Assembly: GCA_030646695.1 (NCBI GenBank)
Contig: JAUSLF010000046.1
Coordinates: 1-37,345 of the forward strand
DNA length: 37,345 bases
Direction of reading: 5' to 3'
DNA from: Nitrosomonadaceae bacterium
GTDB taxonomy: Bacteria > Pseudomonadota > Gammaproteobacteria > Burkholderiales > Nitrosomonadaceae
The translations under genes and the position numbers were made by a program. The notes beneath the pieces are model-generated. The model worked only from the letters and a program-made list of their open reading frames with translations. It searched no databases and had not been told where the DNA came from. Positions 16,430-23,818 of this stretch are shown here, one piece after another. Numbering within the stretch: the stretch's first letter is position 1; every line of letters starts with the position of its first letter.

Positions 16430-16440
16430 GAAAGGGCGAC

Positions 16441-16469
16441 ACTATACCTTTTGGCTGATAAAAGGTCAA
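16441..16469 (-). promoter_or_regulatory. Sigma70 promoter of the tRNA operon
   Basis: On the minus strand TTGACC (16469-16464) and TATAGT (16446-16441) are separated by exactly 17 bp, with tRNA-Pro starting 11 bp downstream of the -10 box. This is the best sigma70 match in the window. Confidence 0.85.
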
Positions 16470-16548
16470 TTTACGGTCATTTTTAGGTGAATTCAAATCT
16501 GAGCGGAGCGTACCATTTTCAGCATGACCTGAGTGTGCATGACGCACA

Positions 16549-17961
16549 TCAAGTGGCGGCGGCGCGGCCCTCGCGCCGCTTTGCGGTGATTGCGTGGTTA
16601 CCAAGTTTCATTAGTACATCCCAAGCCGGCCCCGGGAACTTATGCAGTTTGATCATCACGTCCTCCAGCGCTGCCAGAAAATAATCAACGTCTGCTTCGC
16701 TGATGTTGAGAGGCGGCAGGATTTTCACGATCGGTATGGCGTGGCCGGCTACCTGGGTGAGAATGTGGTGATCGTCCAGTAGTGGAATGACAATGGCCTG
16801 AGCGAAGAGATTCTCGTCCATCTTGTTGACCATGGTCCAAGCTGCCCGCAGCGACATCGATTCAGGCTTGCCAAATTCGATACCGATCATCAGGCCGCGC
16901 TGACGTACACCTTTCAGAAACTCATAGCGCGGCACCATTGCTTCAATGCCGCGGCGGAAGCGCGCACCGAGCTCATTGGCGCGCTCGGCGAGATTTTCAT
17001 CATCAAGCACGGCGAGCGAAGCCAGTCCCGCCGCCATCGCGAGATTGCCCATGCCGAAGGTGCTGGCATGGACGATTGCGCGATTCATCGAATCGTAAAC
17101 GCTGTTGTAGATTGCGCGGCGCGTGATGGTCGCACCCACCGGCACGTATCCGCCCGAAAGCGCCTTGGATAGACAGACAACATCGGGCTGCAGGCCATCG
17201 ATCCACTGACAAGCCAGGAAACGTCCGGTGCGCCCCATGCCCGACTGAACTTCATCGCAAACCATTAATGCGCCGTATTTGCGGCACAGGTTTTGCGCAG
17301 CGAGCAGATACTCGTCACTGGCGATGTTGACCCCCTTGCCCTGGATCGGTTCGAAGACGAAAGCGGCAATGTCGCCAACAGCGAGTCGCGCCTCAAGGCC
17401 GGCAAGGTCGCCGAGCTTTACTTCAGAGCCGCCCGAGAGCAGCGGCTCGAATCCCCTGCGGAAGCTCGCTTCACCGTTCAGCGACAGAGATCCTGTGGTC
17501 AATCCATGGAATGCTTTCGCGAGGTGGATGATGCAAGGACGTCCAGTTGCTGCGCGGGTGAACTTGATTGCTGCTTCGATGGCTTCCGTTCCCGAGTTGC
17601 TGAAATAGACGGTGTCAAGACCCTCAGGCATGCGTTTTGTAAGCTCACGCGCGAGAACACCAGCAAGTGGCGGGCCGTCAAAACCGACCCACCCAGGGAA
17701 ATCGGAGTCCAGAACCTGCTGCAGTGCACCGCGGATAGTTGGGTGGCGTCGGCCAAAATTGAAGACCCCCCAGTTGCAAAGGAAATCAAGGTAGCGCGTA
17801 CCATCCTCATCCCAAAGATAAGGGCCTTCGCCACGTATCCAGGAGTGGTTGAAGCCAAGTATACGCAGCACTTTGACAAAAACCGGGTTCACGTGCTCTT
17901 CAAAGATTTCAAAGTTCTTGCCGCGGGTTTCGGCGAGGATGGTGTTGATGTCGATTGGCAT
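16549..17961 (-). CDS. Class III PLP-dependent aminotransferase, possibly HpnO
   Basis: Fold-type I aminotransferase of the ornithine/acetylornithine group, 470 aa. The PLP lysine is K266 (in CLSKALSGGYVPVG), the ring-binding aspartate D236 (in MVCDEVQSGMGRTG), and SNSGTEAIEAA (121-131) binds the phosphate. The N-terminal segment EEHVNPVFVKVLRILGFN is characteristic of a subgroup containing HpnO, which converts ribosylhopane to aminobacteriohopanetriol. The hopanoid operon ends 490 bp away on the other strand, which supports this role. General amine or ornithine aminotransferases share these motifs, so the name is a hypothesis. The ATG at 17961 follows GAGG with 8-nt spacing. A 39-codon frame ends three bases before it. 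Confidence 0.85.
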   Translation of the reverse strand: MPIDINTILAETRGKNFEIFEEHVNPVFVKVLRILGFNHSWIRGEGPYLWDEDGTRYLDFLCNWGVFNFGRRHPTIRGALQQVLDSDFPGWVGFDGPPLAGVLARELTKRMPEGLDTVYFSNSGTEAIEAAIKFTRAATGRPCIIHLAKAFHGLTTGSLSLNGEASFRRGFEPLLSGGSEVKLGDLAGLEARLAVGDIAAFVFEPIQGKGVNIASDEYLLAAQNLCRKYGALMVCDEVQSGMGRTGRFLACQWIDGLQPDVVCLSKALSGGYVPVGATITRRAIYNSVYDSMNRAIVHASTFGMGNLAMAAGLASLAVLDDENLAERANELGARFRRGIEAMVPRYEFLKGVRQRGLMIGIEFGKPESMSLRAAWTMVNKMDENLFAQAIVIPLLDDHHILTQVAGHAIPIVKILPPLNISEADVDYFLAALEDVMIKLHKFPGPAWDVLMKLGNHAITAKRREGRAAAT

Positions 17962-17964
17962 GGC

Positions 17965-18084
17965 TTAGATCCTCAATTCCAGGGGGGTGCGGCAGTGATC
18001 CGAAGCGTCGGCAGTGATATGATTGGATCGAATCGGCGTAGTGGATTCGATGGCGTGCGAGATGTTGCTGAATCGGTATGACAT
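17965..18084 (-). CDS. Small ORF (39 aa) immediately upstream of the aminotransferase
   Basis: An ATG at 18084 follows GGAAGAAG (18100-18093) with 8-nt spacing. The frame runs 39 codons to a TAA at 17967-17965, three bases before the aminotransferase ATG. The product (start MSYRFSNISHAIESTTPIRS, end CRTPLELRI) is hydrophilic with no recognised domain. The aminotransferase ribosome-binding site lies inside its last codons, so translation of the two would be coupled. An inverted repeat ATCGAATC/GATTCGAT (18027-18034, 18044-18051) lies within it and could act as a leader hairpin. It may be a regulatory leader ORF, a real small protein or chance. The frame is open upstream to 18315 without a better start. 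Confidence 0.35.
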   Translation of the reverse strand: MSYRFSNISHAIESTTPIRSNHITADASDHCRTPLELRI

Positions 18085-18676
18085 TGCGTTATCTTCTTCC
18101 GTGTAAGTTTGAATTGTCAAATTTGCCCATTTCTGTACGCTTTTTTGGGTAAGTCTGCCGGCGTTCTGTGTGAAGCAAATCAATTTAAGTTGTGTTCGGG
18201 CGAATAATTGCAACATAGGATCCCATGTATCTTTGAACACGATGCCACCTTGCACACACAATATTAGCATGATAAAATAATTTCGAGTTTGGCTATTCGT
18301 TGGTTTCGTGGACAACCTAAGAACCGAGACAGGCGCTAACGCTGGTTCAATACGGAAAGGCTCAGGACGGAGAGGCGTAAATAATTTGCTCGAGGGCCCA
18401 ATATTAGGATTTCGCTATCCATAAGTCCCAATAGACGAATTTCCTCAATAAATAACATGGCATTGCCCGGAGGTTTGCGGCCTTCAAGAAGTTTCGTTAG
18501 CCGTGTGCTACACCCTAAAAATTATTTGTTTGGGATTTAATAAAACGTCTTGCAAACATAGAAAATATAGCGTATCGTCGCGCCACATAACCAATTCGAT
18601 CAAGACATTATCGCTATTCTCAACATGGTTATTCCGGGTTCGCGTCAAGCTTAAAATGGCTTGTTTCTGGATATTG

Positions 18677-18708
18677 AAGTTAGTAAGTTAGTAAGTTAGT
18701 AAGTTAGT
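18677..18708. repeat. Four tandem copies of AAGTTAGT
   Basis: Perfect 8-bp units at 18677-18684, 18685-18692, 18693-18700 and 18701-18708, followed by AG. The tract lies 212 bp before coxB, outside any gene. Such simple repeats change length by slippage; they can also be iterated protein-binding sites. Confidence 0.9.
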
Positions 18709-18890
18709 AGGCTGGAAGCGGCTCTTTCCCTGAATGCTTGGAACTAAATAAAGACGCCTCATAGTATAACGGAAAAAGAACATGGAATAATTGCAGCGCG
18801 GTTAGCGCCGCGTATATCGGGAGTGTTTCATGCAATTCCTCCTGGAGACCGGCTAAGGGGCAGGAGAAGTATTCGCATTATTTTGGGTCA

Positions 18891-18904
18891 TACTGAATTC
18901 AGTA
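18891..18904. promoter_or_regulatory. Perfect 14-bp palindrome before coxB (candidate operator)
   Basis: TACTGAATTCAGTA is its own reverse complement and ends 16 bp before the coxB ATG, just ahead of its ribosome-binding site. The position suits repressor binding or control of translation. No regulator family is recognised from the half site. Confidence 0.4.
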
Positions 18905-18920
18905 ATCAAGTGGGGGAAAT

Positions 18921-20060
18921 ATGAGTAGTAAAGCAGCAGCAACCCTGTTGGGAATTCTGACGATCGCCTTGTATTCAGGACTGGGAATGGCGGCGGCAGA
19001 TCCCTATCAGTTGAATTTGCAAGCGCCGCAGAGCATTATTGCCAGGGAGACATACGATCAGCACATGATGCTGTTGTGGATCTGCCTGGCGATTTTCATA
19101 GGCGTATTCGGTGTCATGCTCTATTCCTTGCTCAATCACCGCAAGTCTTTGGGCTACAAGGCTGCAAACTTTCATCACAGCACCACGGTCGAGATCATCT
19201 GGACCGTTATCCCGTTCATCATCCTAATCGTTATGGCGTACCCTGCCACCAAGACCGTCATTGCCATGAAGGACACATCCAATCCGGACATCACGGTCAA
19301 AGTCACCGGTTACCAGTGGCAATGGGGTTATGATTACCTGGTGGGCGAAGGCGCGGGGATCAGTTTTATCAGCAGAATGTCCACACCGCAGGCGCAGATC
19401 TACAACACAGAGCCCAAAGGTGAGCATTATCTGCTGGAAGTAGATAACCCGATGGTGGTGCCGGTAGGCAAAAAAATCCGTGTCCTCCTTACTGCCAACG
19501 ACGTAATTCACGCATGGTGGATGCCCGTATTCGCGGTCAAGCAGGATGCGATTCCCGGGTTCATACGTGATGTATGGTTCACGGCCGACAAAGTCGGTAC
19601 TTATCGCGGCCAGTGTACTGAATTATGCGGCAAAGATCACGGTTTCATGCCGATAGTCGTGGAAGTGGTAGAACCGGCACAATATGCACAATGGGTGGCC
19701 AAGCAGAAGGCGCAATCAGCCAAGGCAGTGGTTGATGTCAACAAAGTTTTCACGCTGGATGAATTGAAGACCGAGGGCGAGAAGGTCTACGCTGGTAACT
19801 GCGTTGCCTGCCACCAGGCTAACGGCCAGGGTATCCCCGGAACATTCGCTGCACTGGATGGATCGAAAATCGCCAATGGCCCTAAAGCCGAGCATATCAA
19901 CATCGTATTGAACGGCGGCAAGGCCGGCACGGCAATGGCAGCTTACAAGCACCTGTCGGATGTGGAAATCGCAGCAGTGGTAACGTATGAACGCAATGCC
20001 TGGGGCAATACGGCAGGCGACGTAGTACAGCCGTCCGAAATTAACGCATTCAGAAAATAA
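18921..20060 (+). CDS. coxB: Cytochrome c oxidase subunit II with fused cytochrome c domain
   Basis: Accepts electrons from cytochrome c at the dinuclear CuA centre and passes them to subunit I. The 379-aa protein has a signal peptide, two transmembrane helices (about residues 49-71 and 91-110), then the CuA cupredoxin domain with TGYQWQWGYDY (129-139), H197 and CTELCGKDHGFM (C232, C236, H240, M243). A C-terminal extension carries a heme c motif CVACH (C294, C297, H298), as in caa3-type oxidases, so a bound heme c can feed CuA directly. The start at 18921 follows GGGGGA. It heads the oxidase operon, 17 bp before coxA. Confidence 0.97.
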   Translation: MSSKAAATLLGILTIALYSGLGMAAADPYQLNLQAPQSIIARETYDQHMMLLWICLAIFIGVFGVMLYSLLNHRKSLGYKAANFHHSTTVEIIWTVIPFIILIVMAYPATKTVIAMKDTSNPDITVKVTGYQWQWGYDYLVGEGAGISFISRMSTPQAQIYNTEPKGEHYLLEVDNPMVVPVGKKIRVLLTANDVIHAWWMPVFAVKQDAIPGFIRDVWFTADKVGTYRGQCTELCGKDHGFMPIVVEVVEPAQYAQWVAKQKAQSAKAVVDVNKVFTLDELKTEGEKVYAGNCVACHQANGQGIPGTFAALDGSKIANGPKAEHINIVLNGGKAGTAMAAYKHLSDVEIAAVVTYERNAWGNTAGDVVQPSEINAFRK

Positions 20061-20077
20061 GCACTAAGGAGAGAGCC

Positions 20078-21673
20078 ATGGCAGCAGTACACGACGATCA
20101 CGCACACGGACACGGCCACGAGCACGAGCATCACGGCCCCCCCAGCGGCATCATGCGCTGGCTGACGACGACCAATCACAAGGACATCGGCACGATGTAC
20201 CTGTGGTTCAGTTTCGCCATGTTCCTGTCGGGCGGGGTGATGGCATTGACTATCCGGGCTGAATTATTTCAGCCGGGTTTACAGTTAGTTGCCCCGGAGT
20301 TTTTTAACCAGCTCACCACGATGCATGGTCTGGTGATGGTGTTCGGCGCGATCATGCCGGCCTTTGTCGGTTTTGCCAACTGGCAGATACCGATGATGAT
20401 CGGTGCCCCGGACATGGCTTTTGCCCGCATGAACAACTGGAGCTTCTGGTTGCTGCCACCGGCGGCGATGCTGCTGATGGCATCGTTCTTTGTGCCAGGT
20501 GGCGCCGGCGCAGGTGGCTGGACATTTTACCCGCCGCTGTCGGTGCAGATGGGCATGGGTATGGACATGATGATTTTCGCAGTCCATATCTTGGGCGCTT
20601 CCTCCATCATGGGATCGATCAACATCATTACCACCATCCTCAACATGCGCGCACCGGGGATGTCGCTGATGAAAATGCCGATGTTCGTCTGGACCTGGTT
20701 GATCACTGCGTACCTGCTGGTGCTGGTAATGCCGGTACTGGCGGGCACGGTCACCATGTTGCTGACTGACCGTCATTTTGGCACCAACTTCTTCAATGCC
20801 GCAGGCGGCGGAGACCCGATAATGTTCCAGCACGTTTTCTGGTTTTTCGGTCATCCGGAAGTCTACATCATGATCCTGCCGGCGTTCGGCATCATTTCGG
20901 AGATCCTCCCGACCTTCTCGCGCAAGCCGTTGTTTGGCTACTCATCGATGGTTTATGCCACCGCCTCGATCGCCATTCTGTCATGTACAGTCTGGGCGCA
21001 CCACATGTTTACTGTGGGAATGCCGGTGACAGCACAGCTATTTTTTATGTACGCCACCATGCTGATCGCGGTGCCGACCGGAGTGAAGATATTTAACTGG
21101 ACAGCCACCATGTGGCAAGGGTCGATGACCTTTGAGACCCCCATGCTGTTCGCCATTGGATTCCTCTTTCTGTTTACCATAGGCGGGTTCAGCGGCGTGG
21201 TGTGTGCGGTAGTGCCGGTGGATATCCAGGTGCAGGAGACCTACTATGTGATCGCACACTTCCACTATGTGCTGGTATCGGGCGCATTGTTCGCGCTATT
21301 CGCCGGGGCGTACTACTGGCTGCCGAAATGGACCGGCCACATGTACGATGAATCGCTGGGCAAATGGCATTTCTGGATGTCGATGGTGTTCTTCAACGTC
21401 ACCTTCTTCGTGCAACACTTCCTGGGGTTGGCGGGTATGCCGCGCCGTGTTCCTGACTATGCCTTGCAGTTCGCTGATTTCAACATGATTTCCAGTATCG
21501 GCGCATTCGGCTTCGGTTTCAGTCAGCTAATATTCCTCGCGGTAGTACTGAAGTGCATCCGTGGCGGGAAGAAAGCAGAGGCCAGGGTCTGGGAGGGCGG
21601 TACTTCACTGGAGTGGACGCTGCCGTCACCGGCACCGTATCACACTTGGGAAACACCCCCAGTCATCAAGTGA
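20078..21673 (+). CDS. coxA: Cytochrome c oxidase subunit I
   Basis: Catalytic subunit of the aa3-type oxidase, holding heme a and the heme a3-CuB centre, with about 12 transmembrane helices in 531 aa. Conserved elements include TTNHKDIGTMYLWF at the start, the heme ligand region MHGLVMVFGAIMP, the proton-channel and CuB segment FWFFGHPEVYI (with the conserved Glu), AHHMFTVGM and the heme ligands in AHFHYVL. Residues 5-19 contain eight histidines (start MAAVHDDHAHGHGHEHEHH), an unusual cytoplasmic extension that may bind copper or other metal. The ATG follows AAGGAGAGAG. It is the terminal oxidase for electrons derived from ammonia oxidation. Confidence 0.98.
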   Translation: MAAVHDDHAHGHGHEHEHHGPPSGIMRWLTTTNHKDIGTMYLWFSFAMFLSGGVMALTIRAELFQPGLQLVAPEFFNQLTTMHGLVMVFGAIMPAFVGFANWQIPMMIGAPDMAFARMNNWSFWLLPPAAMLLMASFFVPGGAGAGGWTFYPPLSVQMGMGMDMMIFAVHILGASSIMGSINIITTILNMRAPGMSLMKMPMFVWTWLITAYLLVLVMPVLAGTVTMLLTDRHFGTNFFNAAGGGDPIMFQHVFWFFGHPEVYIMILPAFGIISEILPTFSRKPLFGYSSMVYATASIAILSCTVWAHHMFTVGMPVTAQLFFMYATMLIAVPTGVKIFNWTATMWQGSMTFETPMLFAIGFLFLFTIGGFSGVVCAVVPVDIQVQETYYVIAHFHYVLVSGALFALFAGAYYWLPKWTGHMYDESLGKWHFWMSMVFFNVTFFVQHFLGLAGMPRRVPDYALQFADFNMISSIGAFGFGFSQLIFLAVVLKCIRGGKKAEARVWEGGTSLEWTLPSPAPYHTWETPPVIK

Positions 21674-21685
21674 CGGAGGTACCGG

Positions 21686-21799
21686 ATGCCACAAAACGCA
21701 GATATGAAGCGCGGGAAAGGAAAATATAGAACAGCGTTGATTTTGCTGGTAACCGTGATAGGGCTGTTTGTCATGGCTATTATGAAAAACTGGAAATGA
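21686..21799 (+). CDS. Small cytochrome oxidase assembly-type membrane peptide (37 aa)
   Basis: ATG at 21686 follows GGAGG (21675-21679) and the frame ends at TGA 21797-21799. The peptide begins MPQNADMKRGKGKYRTA and continues with one hydrophobic helix (about residues 18-33) ending in MKNWK. Small single-helix proteins at this position between coxA and ctaG in betaproteobacteria are annotated as cytochrome oxidase small assembly proteins; the role is not well defined. The basic segment before the helix predicts an N-in, C-out topology. Its stop overlaps the ctaG start as ATGA, so it is translated with ctaG. Confidence 0.8.
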   Translation: MPQNADMKRGKGKYRTALILLVTVIGLFVMAIMKNWK

Positions 21800-22356
21800 G
21801 CGTAGCCCAGGCAAATACAGTAATAATGAAAAAGCTGCTGATCTTTTCAGTAGCGATGTTTGGTTTCGGTTTCGCATTGGTACCGTTTTACGAAAAGATA
21901 TGTGAAGTTGCCGGGATCAACAATCTGCTGCAGGCAGATACGCTGACGGAGAATGTTCAGGTAGATACCAGTCGCTGGCTGACGGTAGAACTGGACGCCA
22001 ATACGCGTGGGTTGCCCTGGCAATTCAAACCCATGCAATCGAGTGTGCGCATCCATCCCGGAGAATTGGTGCAGGTGATGTACGAGGTCAGGAATAATTC
22101 GGACCGTGAAGTGGTGGGGCAAGCGATACCCAGTTACAGCCCGCAACTGCTGGCTAAGCATTTGAAGAAACTGGAATGTTTTTGTTTCAGTAAACAGGTA
22201 TTAAAGCCGAATGAAGTGCGACAGATGCCGGTGCAATTCATGATCGAACCCGGTTTGCCGAATGATGTGAGTGTCATGACAATTTCGTATACATTTTTTG
22301 CACTGAATAGCGACTCTCCGGTAACGGATACGGTCAGCAAGGCGAAACCGATATGA
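21796..22356 (+). CDS. ctaG: Cytochrome c oxidase assembly protein CtaG/Cox11
   Basis: Copper chaperone that delivers Cu(I) to the CuB site of subunit I. It has one N-terminal transmembrane helix (about residues 12-30) with the domain on the periplasmic side. The copper-binding motif CFCF (C128, C130) and the single cysteine C36 after the helix (YEKICEVAG) are conserved. The VPFYEKICEVAG and QAIPSYSPQ segments are typical of the family. At 186 aa the length is normal. It overlaps the preceding small gene by ATGA (21796-21799) and the next gene by ATGA (22353-22356). Confidence 0.96.
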   Translation: MSVAQANTVIMKKLLIFSVAMFGFGFALVPFYEKICEVAGINNLLQADTLTENVQVDTSRWLTVELDANTRGLPWQFKPMQSSVRIHPGELVQVMYEVRNNSDREVVGQAIPSYSPQLLAKHLKKLECFCFSKQVLKPNEVRQMPVQFMIEPGLPNDVSVMTISYTFFALNSDSPVTDTVSKAKPI

Positions 22357-22562
22357 GGGATGATATCGAAAAGCCACGTAAGGCGACATTCCTTCAAGCC
22401 ATGAAGGCGGTGTCATGGGCTTTTTTCGGTATACGCAAAAAAAGTGATCACGATCATGATGCGGCAACGCTGACACTGGGACAAGTAATTATTGCGGGCG
22501 TCATTGGTGCAGCGATATTTGTGACGTGCATACTAATGCTGGTTAAACTGGTAACGAGCTAG
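22353..22562 (+). CDS. DUF2970-type small membrane protein
   Basis: The 69-aa protein has an N-terminal hydrophilic part with FLQAMKAVSWAFFGIRKKSD and a single C-terminal transmembrane helix (about residues 45-66). This is the pattern of the DUF2970 family, regularly found between ctaG and coxC in betaproteobacterial oxidase operons. A HDHD segment precedes the helix. The start overlaps the ctaG stop by four bases. Function is unknown; context suggests a role in oxidase assembly. Confidence 0.85.
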   Translation: MRDDIEKPRKATFLQAMKAVSWAFFGIRKKSDHDHDAATLTLGQVIIAGVIGAAIFVTCILMLVKLVTS

Positions 22563-22594
22563 AAATTAAATAAACCATAGGCAGGAGAGAGGAC

Positions 22595-23452
22595 ATGAGC
22601 CACGAATCAAGTCAATCAAACAGCTATTACGTTCCACCACCATCGACCTATCCTTTGACAGGGTCGATAGCACTGATATTCCTGGGGTTTGGTGCGGCAT
22701 TTAGCGTCAACAGCCTTCCAATTGGGAAGACTCTGCTGGCAATCGGCTTTGCCATTCTTTTCTACATGATTTTTGTCTGGTTCCGCACCGTGGCACGGGA
22801 AAGCGAAAGCGGTAAGTTCAACGAACAGGTAGATCGATCTTTCCGCTGGGGAATGGGCTGGTTTATTTTTACCGAGGTGATGTTTTTTGCTGCATTCTTT
22901 TCTGCACTGTATTACATGCGAGTACTGTCAGTCCCTTGGCTGGCAGACCTGGAGCACAAAATATTATGGCCGAATTTTGCGGGTGGCTGGCCTACTGCTG
23001 GTCCTGGCGCATCTGAGCAGTTTACTCCCATGGGTGCATGGGGATTGCCAGCAATCAACACGGCGCTGTTGCTGACTTCGGGCGTAACTTGTACTTGGGC
23101 GCATTGGGCGCTCAAGCTCAACAAGCGCGGACAGTTGAATTTGGCATTGTTTCTGACGATAGCGCTGGGGATTACCTTTCTCGCCTGCCAAATTTATGAA
23201 TACGGCCACGCTTACTCCGAGCTCAACCTCAAGTTGACGAGCGGAGCTTACGGCGCATCGTTTTTTATGTTAACCGGCTTTCATGGTTTCCATGTGACAG
23301 TGGGCACTATCATGCTGATAACGATACTTGGTCGCTGCTTATCCGGGCATTTCACGCCTGAACACCATTTTGGATTTGAGGGCGTGGCTTGGTACTGGCA
23401 CTTCGTGGACGTGGTCTGGCTGGGGCTGTTTATCTTCGTTTATTTGATATAG
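22595..23452 (+). CDS. coxC: Cytochrome c oxidase subunit III
   Basis: Seven-helix core subunit of the heme-copper oxidase that stabilises the catalytic subunit and proton uptake. The 285-aa product shows typical family segments: FRWGMGWFIFTEVMFFAAFF, LLLTSGVTCTWAHWALK, QIYEYGHAY, FFMLTGFHGFHVTVGTIML and WYWHFVDVVWLGLFIFVYL at the C-terminus. The ATG at 22595 follows AGGAGAGAGG. The next gene is on the opposite strand, and weak inverted repeats lie in the gap (GGCACAG/CTGTGCC, 23472-23499; ACACCCT/AGGGTGT, about 23517-23580) without a clear T-run. Confidence 0.97.
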   Translation: MSHESSQSNSYYVPPPSTYPLTGSIALIFLGFGAAFSVNSLPIGKTLLAIGFAILFYMIFVWFRTVARESESGKFNEQVDRSFRWGMGWFIFTEVMFFAAFFSALYYMRVLSVPWLADLEHKILWPNFAGGWPTAGPGASEQFTPMGAWGLPAINTALLLTSGVTCTWAHWALKLNKRGQLNLALFLTIALGITFLACQIYEYGHAYSELNLKLTSGAYGASFFMLTGFHGFHVTVGTIMLITILGRCLSGHFTPEHHFGFEGVAWYWHFVDVVWLGLFIFVYLI

Positions 23453-23568
23453 GTACAGTTAGCGGCACAGTCTGAGAATGAACGCTGTGCCCAGCTTGCG
23501 CAGAAACGACGGATAACACCCTTTGATCATTAGTTCAATGGGATAGACAGTGGAGCAGGATTCAATGG

Positions 23569-23757
23569 TTAGCAGGGTGTCATGCTGAGGTAGTACCCCA
23601 GCATCATCAGGGCGAACAGAATAATGGATAAACCGATGCGTAGGGTGAGAGCCTTGACTGCGCGTGTGCTCTGCCCCTTATCCTTGACTATGTAGTACAT
23701 CGCAGATGCCAGGCTGGCGAGGATGAACAGAAAAAACAGGATAGCGACGATTTTCAA
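23569..23757 (-). CDS. DUF2909-type twin-transmembrane small protein
   Basis: The 62-aa protein has two hydrophobic helices (about residues 4-22 and 41-59) joined by YYIVKDKGQSTRAVKALTLR. This is the hallmark of the DUF2909 twin transmembrane family, commonly found opposite surf1 in betaproteobacterial oxidase loci. The start appears to be TTG at 23757, since no ATG occurs before the end of helix 1 and the TTG gives the family N-terminus MKIVAILFF. The ribosome-binding site is weak. It interrupts the otherwise + strand oxidase operon. The function is unknown. Confidence 0.8.
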   Translation of the reverse strand: MKIVAILFFLFILASLASAMYYIVKDKGQSTRAVKALTLRIGLSIILFALMMLGYYLSMTPC

Positions 23758-23818
23758 AATTTGTTCTTACGAGTACGGGGCCAAGTCGGCAGTTTAGCCG
23801 AGTTCAGCGTACTATCCA

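Larger units (their letters stand above)
18085..18920. other. 836-bp region without a convincing gene, upstream of coxB
   Basis: No frame here looks coding. The stretch is more AT-rich than its surroundings, especially 18510-18720. It contains four 8-bp repeats at 18677-18708, a CGCGG/CCGCG hairpin around 18797-18812, and a perfect 14-bp palindrome just before coxB. A very short frame at 18830-18856 (MQFLLETG) has a GGGAG before it and could be a leader peptide, but eight codons prove nothing. Promoters for coxB and, on the other strand, for the aminotransferase must lie here. TATAAC at 18755-18760 is a -10 candidate with no good -35 box. Confidence 0.5.

Noticed and set aside
16172-16486. 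104-codon + strand frame with CPTGIEPVTPSLEG and VERFELPTSWSQT
   Set aside because: These are well-known false translations of the antisense strand of tRNA genes; the frame lies across tRNA-Arg and tRNA-Pro.
18085-18315. Upstream extension of the 39-codon ORF to 116 codons
   Set aside because: The earlier start lacks a ribosome-binding site and the extra residues look non-coding; the downstream ATG at 18084 is better placed.
18503-18691. 62-codon frame in the gap before coxB
   Set aside because: Low-complexity AT-rich translation without ribosome-binding site; ends in the AAGTTAGT repeats.
23472-23580. Inverted repeats GGCACAG/CTGTGCC and ACACCCT/AGGGTGT as terminators between coxC and the DUF2909 gene
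   Set aside because: Loops are long (14 and about 50 nt) and no T-run follows; too weak to list as features.
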